The notes: generated by a model from the sequence alone, not told the origin. DNA of 64,000 nucleotides from Odiellus spinosus (GCA_963920705.1 OY987227.1:12751602-12815601), one strand, 5' to 3'. Counted from the first letter of the stretch, positions 1-47,421 are shown. A program made the numbers and translations.

Positions 1-59
1 TCAATTTTCCCAACCAATTCGTATTTGGGCATCATAAGCGGAAGGTTAATATTCTATAC

Positions 60-33227
<33,168 letters not shown>

Positions 33228-33829
33228 CTGAGTTAAAGAAAAAATATTTTTTAAATTAATCCTAAGACCATATCCCTGAGAGACAGACAGAAACGTTTTG
33301 AAATAAGACAAATTTACGAGAAGGGGAAAACTGTAATTTTTAAAAATGAATTTCGAGGGTTTTTTATAAGAAACGAGAGCCAAAGAGACCATCGCCAAGA
33401 AGCTAGGGACGCGAAAGAATCAATTTATATAAGAAAGTATACGCGTCTTACGTCACACGCGCGCTCTACCCCTTTCCATCCTTAACCCTAGGCCTAAGGC
33501 GACTTAAAGTCTGGCATCAGACGCAAAAAAGGGGCCCATAATAAATTCTCCAATTTGGTCGCGGAAGACGATTCTCGCTCGCACATGCACCCGAGATTAA
33601 AAGCCAACGAGACATTCTGGAAATGGAAAAAAATTCGCCTCCCGAGGCTTAAAAGACCATTTTCTTCGTTTTTAATTAAAAAAAGGTTATTTTAGATTTA
33701 CTCTTCTTTAACTTAAAGGAAAATATATTTAAGAATTAAATGAGATTCGCGATTACCAATTTCATCTATAAAAAGGTTCCATTTTTAAAGGCTTTGCAAA
33801 CTCCACGCGTAAAAGGGTTTTATTTAGGT

Positions 33830-34280
33830 TAAATTTCGGCCGATTTAGGCTTAGCATCTTCATTTTTACGAAAGGTTTAATTTAGGCTTAGAAACCCGAC
33901 TCAGAAAAATGTTTAATTTATTTAAGTAGATCAAATTTCACAAGGAGATACTGCACTTTTCTTAAATAAATCAAAAATATTTATTTCGGGGCTACGTTTC
34001 GAAGCATTATCTTATTCTTCAGGTCATTAATAAACTGTTTAATTTATGTTTAGCATCTTAACACGTAAAATATTTTAAAATTTGGCTTAGCAGCTTCATT
34101 ACTATTTTTTTAATTTTAAGCTTTACAACTCCATCAATAAAATGATTTAATTTAGGCTTAGCAACTTCACATAAAAATTGTTTACTTTAAGCCTAATAAC
34201 TAATTACAGGAAGGTTAAATTTTTGCTTAGAAATAAATTATGAAAATATTTGATTCAATTAATTTAGGCTTAGCATCATT
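33830..34280. repeat. Array of AGGCTTAG-containing degenerate repeats
   Basis: atttaggcttagcatctt, atttaggcttagaaacc, atttaggcttagcaactt and atttaggcttagcatcat occur here with weaker relatives between (tttggcttagcagctt, aatttatgtttagcatctt). Opposite orientation to 12355-12960. Spacing is irregular. Confidence 0.7.
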
Positions 34281-37200
34281 TGCTACTCAAATTCCATTGG
34301 AAAAAACCGTGAGAACCTCACCTGAAGAATGATTTTTCGATTTAATTTAATAGCCATAAGTTAAATTATGCCCTTTTATATCAGCATAGCGAAATAAAAC
34401 GAAAACAAACTTAAATACGTGCCCAGGTTATCAAGAGAAACATTTCATACGTATACATCACAACTAATGGACTCACAAATAAAGTTCGGGGGGGGGGGGG
34501 TTGTTTCCGCCTAGGTTATTGACAATATATATAATTTCTACTGTTTCCTTGACAACGCTGCGATGTAGACTATAATTTCAAATTAAGGACTGTTATGTAA
34601 TATACTGTTATTGTATATTACGAATGATTACGACTACTTTCGGCGGAAATTACCAAAGTATCAACATAAGCAAAAAAAATAATAAAGAAAAGTTCATATC
34701 TAAGGATGTTTTCATAGTTTAGGGCGACTCTCCTTTGAAATTAATTTTTAGAATAGACGGAAAATTGATATTAGACTTACATGATGATCTCAAATTTGAA
34801 AAATAAAGACGAAACTTTAAAAAATCGTAAATTCCTTTGGTAAAAACGATTTGCGTATAGTTTCTAGGCTCAAAAACAAAAAAATACTTGTTGAAGCGTT
34901 TAAGTATCCCTTTAACTCGCAGAGAAAAATTTAATATACTGTATAACTAATTAGACATTACAGAGAGTTGATCAAAATAATAAATTATTCTAGCCATGCA
35001 CTAATTTTTGGGATTCTTGCCAGAAACATTCCCTTTGCCTGGAAGCCCAAAAATTGCCACAAAATGGTCATATAATAATAATTAGTTTCGAAATCCACAA
35101 ATATTTGTCATACTTATAATAGCACCTAATATATTAAATCTAAGGAATAAAGAAGAATCATAAATTAATGAGTCTTTTCATAAGTGCGAGAAAATGTGTT
35201 TTAGTTCCGAAACTTGCACTTCATTGTGAAAACCTTTTAAAAAAAAAAAATCAGCTTTTCATTTAAAATACGGTCAAATTAGCCGTTCTTAAAGGGAGTA
35301 TCTGCGATTTTCAAATCCCCTTTAAAGTCGCTTTCTTTTCTAGCTTAGCAGGCGACGTTGTACAAAACAAATTGTACAGTCAAAGCTATGCTGCGTGCGT
35401 AAGGGAAGAGCATTTTAAAGGGGCAAGTTTCAGAGCAGATAGGGCCTTTTATCGGTTTGAAACGAGAATATTGAGTTTTGAACTACCAGACCCCTCCCAC
35501 AGAAGAGGTTCTTTCAAATCATCTGGTATAGGTAATAAAATCGACGTTATCAACTTCCCATCAATGAGAAACTGGGCAAAGAGGAGATAAATATGAGAGA
35601 AAACAGCCTTCATATATATATTTGTGAGATAGAGCTGGGCCGTGGGCTAGGGAATCAAGACGTTTACATATTGGATCGATGACTTAGTTTCGGTTCACTC
35701 GCTAGGGGACTAACCGACAGTCCCAAAACGAGATATTTAATTATTACACTCTGTATTCCACGACGCCCCTTATCTTTTTACTTCGATCCTGAGAGAGTAC
35801 GAGAGGAAAACTATATACAGGCTCTATTAGTTATAAATCAAATCCCGCGGAGATAAACGCTGATGGAAAGTGGAAAGCCAAAAATGAAAGCGTATTAAAA
35901 ATAAATTAGCTACAACGTTTAATGTATTTTTAGCTAAGCCTATTAATTATGTAATCCAAGTTAATAGACGCTCACGCAATTACTTCGAGTAATTCAAAAC
36001 TTTGTACAGTATAACCAACTTTATAAATAAAGCCGGGCGAGGGAAATATAAATAATATTACGTAATAGATTATTTTAAGTAATTCCGTTACCTATTTCTC
36101 ATGAATACTCATATATAGTAAATTTTAAAACTTTACACATTAACTTTACAGTATTTGGAAGATGAATAGAAGTATAATCAAAAGTCTATCACTTTATTCC
36201 ACAAAAGTAAACAACATCCGGTAGTTTAATACTATCAGCAAAGGGACTAGCCCATCACTTAAAACTAGCCAAAAAATGTTATCACCCCTGTCTGGCTCGA
36301 GTGGTTTGGACTCTTTCTCGATATTTTGAGTCGGGAGCGAGTGACGGAATTTAGGCAGGCCGCGCTTGGCTATATTGCCTTCCCTCCCAAGTCCGATTTC
36401 ACTATTTACTTCAACTACGGCCGCTTGAGTGTCTCGAATCAGAATCAACCGGTACATTTACGCGGACCCTTGCGTAAAGTGATATACTTTTGGTACAATA
36501 TCAAAATTTCCGGTAGCCTTTAATTTAGCATCATTTGAATTTTCCCTTAGTTGCGCTTTAAGCCTAATTCCCATTATTCATGGAAGAATATATCTTTAAA
36601 CCTGATTTCCTCCACAATTTTGAAATTCCCTATAAGCCTAATTATCAAAACCAAAAGTTAAACAGACGCGTTTCCCGCAATGTAAGATAATCCCCAAAGA
36701 TTCTTCCGGACGTACTGAAAAGAAGAGAAGCGGGGCAAACATAACCCCGAAGGCAATTTCCATCATTAGTTAATTAAGAACCATCTTTTCCGAAAGATTG
36801 CGAATTTTTCACGCGAGAAGACCTTTCCTTCCCGTATAGCACCGCGACCTTTTCTAATTCCTTGGGAGCTTCTTTTCCCGATTTGATTTTAGGCATCTAA
36901 CCGAGAGAACGGTTGAGTTTCGAGCTCCCACAGTCCATTGTTCTATATAAAAGACGAGGGTGGGTTGGTTTCGCAATGTACTTGGAGAGTGAATAGCCAA
37001 GGGTTAAAACTATACGAGTCACGAAGCGAGAGCGAAAAGCGAATGAAGTAGTAGGCACGCGAAGATTAATTAATTTGCAATAGCGAGCTTAGCGAACTTC
37101 TTCCATTCCCTTTAACAGTAAGATCGCTTTATTCGGCTTAGTTAAATGGACAGACAATGTTCTTTCGTTAGACATTTGCGTAATAACGCGAGCTAAGGCG

Positions 37201-37300
37201 GCCTAATACGTAATGTTCAAACCTCATAGGATTTAAAATTGATTGCAAAACTACTATTGAGCAAGAGTATATATACATATAAGTTATACAGTTTATTCCT

Positions 37301-37403
37301 CCTTGAATTGACAACACGATTAAAGCTATCCCCTATTTATTTCTACGTAAACCATTTGAAGAAATATCGGATAACGTAGCTTTGTACGTGCTGCCAACAC
37401 AAT
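37301..37403. mobile_element. Small hairpin element, relative of 7933-8049
   Basis: Left end TTGAATTGACAACACGATTA-aagct, right end agctttgtacgtgctgccaa; about 18 of 26 positions match as inverted repeats. Same overall layout and similar end sequence as the element in the intron between exons b and c. Confidence 0.5.
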
Positions 37404-37819
37404 TTCGAATATACTATAGAAGTGGTTATCGTGTGTAGACAAAAGAAGGATGTACCGTATCAGAGGAGTCCCAAAGGACAGATAGAAAAGGCAAAGAGAG
37501 GCTAGTCCTCTTTTTCCAAGCAACCCCTCTCTCTCCATATATTTTCCACAAACAACAATCAGCTTTCGCGGCATTCCCAAGAATTCCTTCCCCTCTCCGC
37601 ATATTTATCTAACCAGGAACTCGGTCCCTTATAGACAATCAAAATAAATTCAATAGAATAATTTTGGTTCCGTCATTCTTAGACTATATATCTTAGCCCA
37701 ATTACTTTTAGTTTTATAAGTACCCATTCTTGATAAGTACTCTGAAATGAAGTGATCTGTCCCTCGGTCGTTTTTTTAAGCTAACGACGTCTTCCATTTG
37801 GAAAATATTTTTGAAGCCA

Positions 37820-37980
37820 TCGGGATGGTTAAAGTTTAGTTCCTTGACGCGTATTACCAAAATATTTAATTTCTCTGAATATTTGGGCTCATTTTCTAAT
37901 TCCCCGACCTTTCCATGACCTTTTGGGGCTATTTCCAAATTCCCTGACTTTTCCAGGTCGTGTACTAACCTTGTAAACAT
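37820..37980. mobile_element. hAT-like repeat fragment
   Basis: Ends ccctgacttttccaggtcgt-gtactaaccttgtaaac. In reverse this resembles the widespread invertebrate and fish family beginning CAGGGTTCGTAC...CCTGGAAAA. The left end is not clear. Confidence 0.5.
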
Positions 37981-38169
37981 TGAGCCTAAAATTGGATTTG
38001 CGCTGGCTCTGTTTTCCTAATGATAACACAAATAGCCTAATAAGGCAAATTAATTCCGTCAGAATGGCTTATAGAATATCCCTTTCTCGAATACATTGTA
38101 AATAAAAACGGATCATAAGTAAATGGTATGAATTGATTTAACTTTTACGCGAGTCCTTAAATCGGGGAA

Positions 38170-38750
38170 ATTATGATATTCAGCCCCCCCCCCCTCTAAA
38201 CAAGAATGAATATGTACTAATTAGGACCTGGGAACTTCAGAAAAAATACTTAAAAAATCTAAGTTAAGTTAGATAAGGTTACGTTAGGTACTCTATGGAA
38301 TTCTATTATGAGAATTTGAAAATTTCAAATACGTTTTTCCTACATTTCTGCTGGTCGTAGATATTTTTAAGTATTTTTTCTGAACTTCCCAGGTCCTAAT
38401 TAGTCCATAACCATCGTTAGTTAGGGCAAGAAGGATCCGATAAGGAGAGGAAAAGTGGGAACGGCGCGGCTCCTACTGCGTCGGCCTAAACTCCCACTCT
38501 GGGAGAACGGGGGACAGACGGGGGTAGAGATGCTTCGTGGTAAATTGTTGTCACGTGGGTAAAACGAATCCTTTATGAGACGCGCTAGCTAGCGACCACA
38601 TGACAACAGTTTACCTCGAGAATTTCCTATCCCCCCTTTCCACCCGAGTGGGAGGTTGGCTCTTCTCTCTCTAACTCAACGCAGCCCCACTTTTCCTCTC
38701 CTTATCTGATCCTTCTTGGTTAGGGGGGGGGGGGGTCTGAATATCGTAAT
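38170..38750. mobile_element. Composite foldback: two palindromes inside an outer inverted repeat
   Basis: Outer ends: attatgatattcag followed by an 11-C run (38170-38194), matched by a 13-G run followed by tctgaatatcgtaat (38723-38750). Inside, hairpin 1 (38216-38404) has about 45-bp arms beginning ACTAATTAGGACCTGGGAA. Hairpin 2 (38427-38718) has long imperfect arms beginning CAAGAAGGATCCGATAAGGA, centred near 38572. No coding frame recognised. Likely a transposon with nested insertions or a Foldback-type element. Confidence 0.8.
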
Positions 38751-38905
38751 ATAGCCCTTAAATCACCCGATATTATGAATCGCCAAATCATCGATAGAGA
38801 AAACCGACATTTTAATTTTAAACTAACAAGAACGATGGAGCAATCCACAGCTACTAATTTCCCGTTTCGCGATTATTTTTAAGGGTTATATTTAAAATAA
38901 TTATT

Positions 38906-38928
38906 AAAAAAAAAAAAAAAAAAAAAAA
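38906..38928 (+). repeat. A(23) homopolymer
   Basis: 23 consecutive A on the plus strand. Confidence 0.95.
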
Positions 38929-39136
38929 CAATCGTTGGGCACTTAAATCTCGAAACTAAACATTTTTGGATGAGATAAACGTAGTTTCCGAAGTTAGGCT
39001 TTTATGGGAACGAAGTTTGGATTTTTATGAAAACGAGCTATTTTAACGGGATTTAAAGCTGAGATTATAATTTATTTCGAAAGTTATTATTATTTTTAAT
39101 AGTTGTAAAATGTAAGATAATTTATAGGGTAAATTG

Positions 39137-39410
39137 CAGGGTGAACTCGTACAAAAGTCTGGAAGTTAATTTCCCTGAATTTTCCAGGTCTTTCCTGACC
39201 ATTTCTAAACAATTTCCCATACCAAATTTAATCATTTTTCATGAATTTATTCTTACGAGCGAGCTCTAGGCAATTCCCATTTTTAATTTTACATATTTTA
39301 TCAATCAGGTTCGATAGTTTACTCAGTACATGTCAATCTTTAGGCAAAATTTTTCAGTTTGGGTCATTTTCCAAATTCCCTGACTTTTCCAGGTCGTGTG
39401 CGAACCCCGT
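39137..39410. mobile_element. hAT-like non-autonomous element
   Basis: Left end cagggtgaactcgtacaaaa; right end ccctgacttttccaggtcgt-gtgcgaaccccgt, whose reverse complement begins acggggttcgcacacgacc. The inside (about 39240-39330, gaatttattcttacgagcga...gatagtttactcag) recurs at 56231-56315 with clear similarity, which shows a dispersed family. hAT assignment is by resemblance of the ends. Confidence 0.6.
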
Positions 39411-40549
39411 AAACGAAATCTCACGGATGCCAGCCCGGGTGAATTGCTTAAAACAATTCTGCTATACGGAGGGTTTTCATATGCTGATACTCTTGTTGGT
39501 ATACATATATAAAACTCTTGTTACAACACGATTCGCGAAACACATCCCTCCTAAATAAGTATTATACATTGTCTGGTAAAATTCAATGACCATAAATTGT
39601 TAAAGCTATTTGTAGAATCAAGGCCAGTTTAGTTTATATTTATTCCCCGTAAGTAACTTTTCGTAAAATCCATACCAAGCGACATAGCTAGCCAGACGAG
39701 AATATATTCCGCATACAGGCATAAGGCTCTCTTCGAAGACAATATAACGCGAAGATAAGCGAGAACCAGTCGCCCCGAGATTAACGATCGTGCTGGGAAA
39801 AGGAGAGACAAAAGTAAAGTCCATTTTCCACCTTGAGTTCGCTATTTGCGCAAAGTTAGGCTTCCCACTATCGTACAACGAAATGGTACCTTAAAAATCT
39901 AAAGGGTCCTAGCTTCGAAACTATACTGAAATCCCAAATTGACGAAATAAATCATAGACTATCGCGTACCCCTACATAAAGTCAACGACTTTGTTCCTAA
40001 ACTGGAGGCTTCCAGAATTATGATAGAACGAAGTTTATTCGCGAAGAAAGACGGAATAGGGTTTGAAGTATGAAGGGTGCTGAATTTCAGATAGGTCGTT
40101 AATCGTATTTTCCTCTCTAACGTAACAATTCTTCATTGAACGATACACCTCGTTCGCGTTAACTGATTATATAAAATGTTCAAGAACGGGAGTCGAATAG
40201 AATTATAGGTATACGGAGCGTTTTCTAAGTTACCATCTTTACTATTTAAATTTATTCTGCCGTGTTTCACGAACAATCCATAATGAATAGTTTACATAAA
40301 CTACTTTAATATCCTATAACGCTTATCGTTATGTATAAATCCGCTTCAGGTTTCGTTTATTTTGGTAATTTCATTGCGAAAAAGACGAGAAGAAGCGGCG
40401 AAAAGATAGGTAAAATGTGTGGCTGCGGGTTATTATTCAAGGTCGCTCTTATAAATCGGGATAGCACGTGCGATAAGAAGGTTTGTGCACGCTCAAAACC
40501 TCGCACGCAGTCTTCTTTCCTCATTCATACCATTATTTACGTAATCAGT

Positions 40550-40970
40550 TCAAGTTCTCAACACGCGCGAGATTAAAGTCTCGCCTTTATCTTTTCGCAA
40601 TTATAGATAACGATATAAGTTGCCTTATAGCTTAGCGCGTGCTGAAACCTTGAACTGATTTTGATTGTACAGCTCGCGCGCGAGTTTTAATCCCTTCGAG
40701 GGCGCGAAAGCGACGTCACGTGGATCGATTTTATAGTGACGTAAAAAAGGTAGGAACCCCTTAATCAAAAGAGGGAGGGGGTGGAAGCCTAGCTCGCGAG
40801 CTTTAAGAAGAATTTTCTCTAGTCCTAGAATAGCGCGCGCGAGCTTTAGTAGTCGCGTTTCGCCAACCAGAAATCGATACAGCGAGCGCAATCGATGTGA
40901 CACTATAGCTTCAATGCGCGCCAAAAAAACGCGCGAAATGCATCCACGCGAAACCAGTTGTTGTTCTCGA
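40550..40970. other. CpG-rich patch with palindromic GCGCGCGAGCT phrases
   Basis: Much denser in CG dinucleotides than the surrounding AT-rich DNA: ctcgcgcgcgag (about 40674), ctagctcgcgagcttt (about 40790), agcgcgcgcgagcttt (about 40831), cgcgaaa and gcgcgcc. An open minus-strand frame of 99 codons runs through it, but its KARELGF/KLAREL-like phrases follow the repeated DNA phrase rather than a known protein. Could be regulatory or simply repetitive. Confidence 0.45.
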
Positions 40971-43900
40971 GGCTAGGTTGGGGGGTAGTAAGGAGTATAT
41001 TTACGAGTTTTTTAGCGTGGGACGTCGGGGTGTTGCCGTGTTTGTAAGTATACTAGTGTTGAAACTTGATAAAACTATACCTAGGAGTAATGTACTGCGG
41101 TTTTTGTGTATAAAAAGTTAATTTAGGCACGCATCCTAAGCTCCGAGATTCTTGATTTTATTCCGAAACCCTCCAATTCCTAAATTGAAGGATTAAAGGG
41201 GTCTAATTCGCTGGAGAATAATCCTTTTCTTTTTTTAAACCAAACGCGTTCGTGATCGATAGATTTTGTAAAACGAGAAGCGTATTAAAACCGCGGGAAA
41301 CGAGTGCGGGCTTAGCGGGCTTTAGAACACCACTTGATTCATTAACGCGGTTATATCGCCAAGTCTTTCGGTCAATGATCCCCCTCTACCCTCATCCTTT
41401 TTCTTTCCTATTCCCTTTTAGAGTTACCAGATGGCCAGATAGGATTAGGCTTTATATATGTTACACGTAATAACGTTTGTTTTTATCTCTCGCATCCCAG
41501 AATTATCTCTTTTTAGTACTTGTGGTCTTTCAATCAAAGGGAAAGTGAAACGAAAATAAGGCTTAACAATACACTGTACTTCTTTTCAAGAAAATAACTT
41601 TGATAATGTTGTAATAATTTACCTCCTATTTTGTTATTTTGTTTATAATAGTAAACTGTAAACATGTTGGAGATACACTTTTTGTTTTTGTTTGTTTTTT
41701 TTTAAGATGATTTTAACTAACAAAATTTTATACGATATTTTATTGGCAGCAGAAACTCAGTTTTTTCGAGAATTTTTAAAGTCTAAAATTTCTTCTCAAC
41801 GTATTTAGGCTTAGCGAGTCTAGTTCGCGACATTAATGATTAAATGTAAATTTTGACGAAACCTTTGGTCAGTTTTGATGCTGTTTTTAAAATCCAATTC
41901 AATCAAAAAATAACTTATCAGTCTAGTATCCCTTTAATAACTCGAATCAATTAAAAAAAAAAAATTCCAATATACTATCCCTTTAAAGCTAAGCCTATAA
42001 CTAACTTATTTCAAGGCAGTGCGAGATATTAAGAATGAAAGAGCGCGCGAGAGAGAGAGATGACCAAAAATAGAACAGTAGCTGTATAGAGTGCATGACG
42101 AGGGAACTGATGATGATGGGGAGAGAGCGATGAGGTTGCGGCCTATATAAGGACGGTAAGGCTAAAGAAGGGGGATCTAAGGGTCACTCTCCAAGGCCAA
42201 TAGAACGGAGATTCAAGAAGGGGAGAAAGCGCACTGAAAGCGACACCGCCAAGAGCGATGAGGCGGATGAAAAAAAAAGTTAAAGCAAATGGCCGAGCGA
42301 TATCTAACGCATTTGAATCAACAGTGGAATATTACTGAACTTTGTTAATCCTACCCGGTGCCAATCTATCCACTATAGCTTTGTACGAATTGGTTCAAAA
42401 AGGTCGATCAAACTATAATGTTTCTCAAGATCTGTTAGAAACATTGCGAAAGGAGAGGCGGATTGATACGCAATATAAAGAATTATAGGAGGTAAAAATA
42501 GTTTTGGAAATCGTTCTTAGACTGGAGTATAAAAAAGTCAATTCCACCAGGATTATTCAACAGAAACTAAGCTAAACATCGGCTTTAATTCTAGTACGAA
42601 GATTACCTTTAGCTGTACTGTAAATCCTCTTTGAAATAAACTATAACGCGAGCCAACGACCAAAAGTAGCGAAGCAAACATCGAAATGGATGGAAATATT
42701 TGGAGAAAGGCGGCGCGAGAAAAAAACTACGCAGTCTGTCCAATTTTTACGAAACAATGTAGCGACATTTGGGGAAAAGGGATAAAAATACGTTTATATT
42801 TTAGTCTTAAACTCATTGACTTAGAGAAGTTACACAATCAGTAGGGTATATTTCACGCGGAGATTTCAGCAGCGCTAAAGATATTCTTTTGTTTTCTTAT
42901 TAAATAACAACTAAAGGAATATGGCTTTCTACGCAATGTATACTGGGAGTGAAATAAACGATATAATCGTAAGAAAATAAAAAGAAAAGACGTCTATTCA
43001 AGATGATCAGACTTGGTTTTTCATTCGTTTTTCTGATGGAGACGGCAGGTGGCAAGACTGCGTGTCGCCATTCAAAAAAAAAAAAATTGGATAAAATATA
43101 CTACCGATCATTCCATTCCCTTTTTTCCTTATTGGATGTCTCATATAAAAGATAATATATGGCATGGTACAGGTAAATGTACCTTACCATATATATCGTA
43201 TACGTGGATGGAGAGAAAGTAAGGTTTTCGTTATTGAAAATTGGGATGAACCACGCTACAATAATTCAAAATGGTATCAAATTTAACCGGAAACGACAAG
43301 TTTTTTTACGTGAATTTTCGACCCTTCTAAGAATAGTAATGGGTTTCAATGTACGTTTGCATTATATTTAAAGTAAAGGTACAGATATTTCTAATATCAT
43401 CAATATCAGAAAGTTGATTTTGAGTTTAACTTCAACTATTCGAAGATTTGTTTCGAAATAACAAAACAAAAATTGAACTATAATCGTAATCAGTTGGAGA
43501 ATACAGCGCGTAAAAGATAATCTTCCCTCTATATCCCTCAAATATAACAAGTAAAGATAACAAAAGGATATGTTTGTAACCGCTGTAACTTCAGACTGAT
43601 CACGTCACGTTTCCCAAGCAATACCCCTATGGGCTTTTTTTCTATCTTCCGTTTTCATCCTATAAGACCATTTCAATGAAATATTCAGAGGGATATCCGC
43701 TGTTTTCGTACGAAGATTATACTAGTTTTAGCGCTAGGCTTGCGCGTGTAGAAGTAGAAGAGTGGCACCGATAAAGGTATCATTCGTATAGTCTTATTAA
43801 GGAATAAGGATACGCGAGACGACAGGCAAACTAAGCTTCGGGAGGAAAAATGACAAAGGGACCGGGCGAAAAAGAATATAGAAAAAGAAGAATTGAGCGC

Positions 43901-46900
43901 CCATCGCGTAGTGTGTTGAGGGGCAGATTTTCTTGACCGCCATTCATAGAGAATCAATGGATTATTTTATCTCCCTGTCTATATTCTATATTCAGACTTT
44001 TTTTGATATCTTAGTTTTAAAATATCGATTTTTTGAGAGAAGGTGAATAAATGTAAAACGTTCCTGATATGAAATTGTATCGTTCACAGCACCGAGTTCT
44101 TGATTTTATTCCCGTGATAAGAAGAAATTAATTCAACAATCAATGCTGTTTTAGAAATAATTCTTAGTATTTTGAAATATCATGTTTCAAAGAGAGGACG
44201 AATGTATAGTTTTAAATATTTGCTATTATAATTCTATCTATGCCTGGCAAGATTCAAGATTTTTGTTGTAAAATGACAAATTAAAAAATTTCGTAAAGTT
44301 TCTTTAAACAAGGTTACATATATTAATATTTTGACGCAAGCTCAGCTAATTCTTAAAGAAAATTAATCTAAATATAATATCATAAATACAATAATTATTT
44401 ATTGTAAACATTGTATTATACACTGAAAAAAAATAAATAAACATAATAACAGGGAAATTTTTTAAGACTTAAATTGAATATATTTAAATAAAAATTCGAT
44501 CCAATATTTTTATTGTGGTTTATTAAAATAAACCCTAATAAAAATAATTATCAGGCTAAAATAAATTCAGTATATCTTCCCTTTATTATCAATACGTAAG
44601 ATACGAAGGAAAATCTCCGTAAACAACAAAAATTTCCAGTCACTCGACACCGAGTCTTTTCTTCAACAAATATTAAACGATTAAAACAAGAACCGAGTGT
44701 GGTGTGTCAGAGAGAGAAGCTAAGACTATAAGGACGATATTTAAAAGTCAACAAATCTCCTTCCCGAATTTAATTCCTTTTGGTTCCCAAAATAGATTTC
44801 GACGTTGAAGACGACCACTATATACGAACAAGTAGCGTATCAGCCGCCATCCCTCTATAATTTGTCCACAAAGAGGTAATGGAAACCAAGTAGTGAGAGG
44901 GAAAAAAATACGTGTAATGACGAAAAGGGATATCTATTTCTCTCAGCTTTTTACTTTGTTACTTCGAAAAATGTGGACGAATTTTATCATCATCTCATTC
45001 CTTTGAACCACTTTCGCGAACAAAAGAGGGGACTAGAACGAGAGAGAGAAAACCATGGCAACGAGTGAAAAGGACCAAACTACAATAGAGGGGGGTACTA
45101 GGAAAAGGTTGCAAAAATAAATAGTGACAGAGAACGACAACGAAAGAGGAAATTCAGATACTAGCTTCACGTGGCCAAAAGATCCGTGGTGTGCCATTTC
45201 GCAGCCTAAAACCCCTTTGAATCCCGCAACTTCCAAGGAAAAGTCTTGTGGTACGTTAAGTTTCTGTTTTGACAGATTGAAAACCAGGTAACAAACATTT
45301 GGGGACTCGGGTGTACAAATATTTTGAACTCTTTACGCTACCAAAACTAAACTAAAGCTACGTTCATACTAGGCTTTGGAATCGATTTAAACCGTTTCGC
45401 TGGAAGCGTGTGAACGGGAAACCGTCTTTTCTCGAATGGATTTGATTCGATTTCTCGAAACTGCTTCGGGAACCAGTTTCGTACTGATTCGGTTTTAACA
45501 ACCGATAGATGAAGCTACAATAAATCGATTTATAAAAATAATGCGTGAAAACGTGACGCTTAAAACGATTCCTGGCGATTTGAATATCGGGTTGATTTTA
45601 CCATTTCAAACCGATTAATTTAACTTGATTATTATAAACTTAGGTAATCTAAAAGTATTTATAAATTACAGTGAACTATATAAGACTATCCCTTTAACGA
45701 TAGTAAAACTCGAGAGATACAACAGCACCTGTACCCCTTACCCGGGTTTTCATTCCAAAGTGTCATTTAAAGTCTAATTAATTTGGCCGAGAACACCTAA
45801 GCCTAGGCAATCGTACTAGAGAAGGAAAGAAAGGGCGGGAAATGAAAAGAAGCTTTTCCTCGCTCGACCGCGCGCTCTAACACCCTCGCTGATATTATCC
45901 TTTCCCGCGCTTTTGCTATACTTATATATACACACGTCTGTAATTCTTCCAGCCTATACCTCCAGCCTTATCGCCGAATTCTCATCGAAAAAGAACACAG
46001 AATTCTCATTTCGAGGGAGCGAGTGAGAGAGAGAGAGCCTTTGTTTCACCGATAATAAAGTATAAACGTCAAGGCTTTTTCAATATGTCAAGCGAGACCA
46101 GGGGAAATAAAATATAGACTGTAAATACTCTTAACATTAAACCGACGTTTTTCCATACAAATTAAAATGTATAACATTTAATCGAACATAAATATAATCA
46201 AACTAATAAATCAAATTAATTCAGCCCCTTCCTTGCAGCAATGCTTTGCACCAATAAATCTATTCTATATTGGTTAAAACTTTTGGCCTGCACCAATACT
46301 CCCAATTCAATATTTAGTAGTATTGAAACATTGGTTTCCCGTTGGGGGTAGTTAATGCTGACCAAAGGTTTCACATATAAAGTAGTTTAGAGAAAAAAGA
46401 TGAAGTTTAAATAATTTCAGTAATAGCCATATAAAAATGCCTCGGTACACTTGTTTTTTAGACACCACTGCCACGTCACTCGCCTTTTACTGCAATGACT
46501 GTTTCACTATACTTCCATAATTAATAAGTTGAATAAGTCTACTTTATATTGCGGTAGGTAAGTTTATTTTCAACCAACGCCTGTAGAAGTGTTCGAGCCC
46601 TCGCGCTTCAGAGCCCAGAGTGAAGCTTTCTACCAGGAGGTAGTAAGGAAAATTTAGGCCTTTATACGGCACCGCCTATAGAAATGTTTCACTAGCAGTG
46701 CTATAGCTTAAATTTAAATACAATTACAATGCGATAAAACTGAAAGAGACTACTTTGTACAACATCTAATCAATTTAATGTAATAAATTTAAAAACTTGA
46801 TTTTAACTTGTTTCAAACAAAGGTATAAAACCAGGAAAACCCCACTGAAATTGAGATTGTTAAACTTAAAAGATCAAATTGTAATTTAGGCCTATTTTAT

Positions 46901-47397
46901 GATTATTAAATCTAATAAAAACCATTTTACTACCTGCAATTTTTTCAAACACAGATGTAAAATCAACGGAAAACCTTGTTTAAAGAGATAATGAACCCTG
47001 ACAACTGATTTCGAAAAAATATTACAAGTTTGAAACGTTTTACTGATTATCGGCGAGATTTTCAGGACTTCATTTATTATTATTAATTAGAATAAGTTAA
47101 ATTTTGATTTCTAGCTTAATATTTGTTTCTAAATTTGTTAACGAATGAATAAATCATATTATAATGATAAGGAGTCGATAGAAAATCATTTACCGGGAAC
47201 CATTCGCCTACAAAGTCGAGTGTTTAAATTAGGCCTATTTTTATGCTTAAAACTTCTAATAAAAACCTATTTTTAAAACTTTACTCTTAGTTCGTTTCAC
47301 ATTCTCTTTAAAAACACGGGCATAAAAATAAGAAAGTGAGATTGTAACGTTTACGAAAACTCCCTTGTTTCTGATGGAGACGCGGTGAGAGAAAGAG

Positions 47398-47421
47398 AAA
47401 AAAAAAAAAAAAAAAAAAAAA
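47398..47421 (+). repeat. A(24) homopolymer
   Basis: 24 consecutive A on the plus strand, following a short GA-rich lead-in. Confidence 0.95.

Noticed and set aside
40625-40924. 99-codon minus-strand frame in the CpG-rich patch
   Set aside because: Its internal repetition follows repeated GCGCGAGCTTT DNA; no domain recognised and no splice or promoter context.
42720-42745. Minus-strand GQT-like text near 42735 and QT-like text near 50260 as the missing Gly-loop exon
   Set aside because: Neither has the LGKG context nor a G|GT donor in the required phase.
45355-45500. gttcatactaggctt ... gtgtgaacggg as a possible MITE
   Set aside because: Short, imperfect inverted phrase only; ends and length cannot be defined from one copy.
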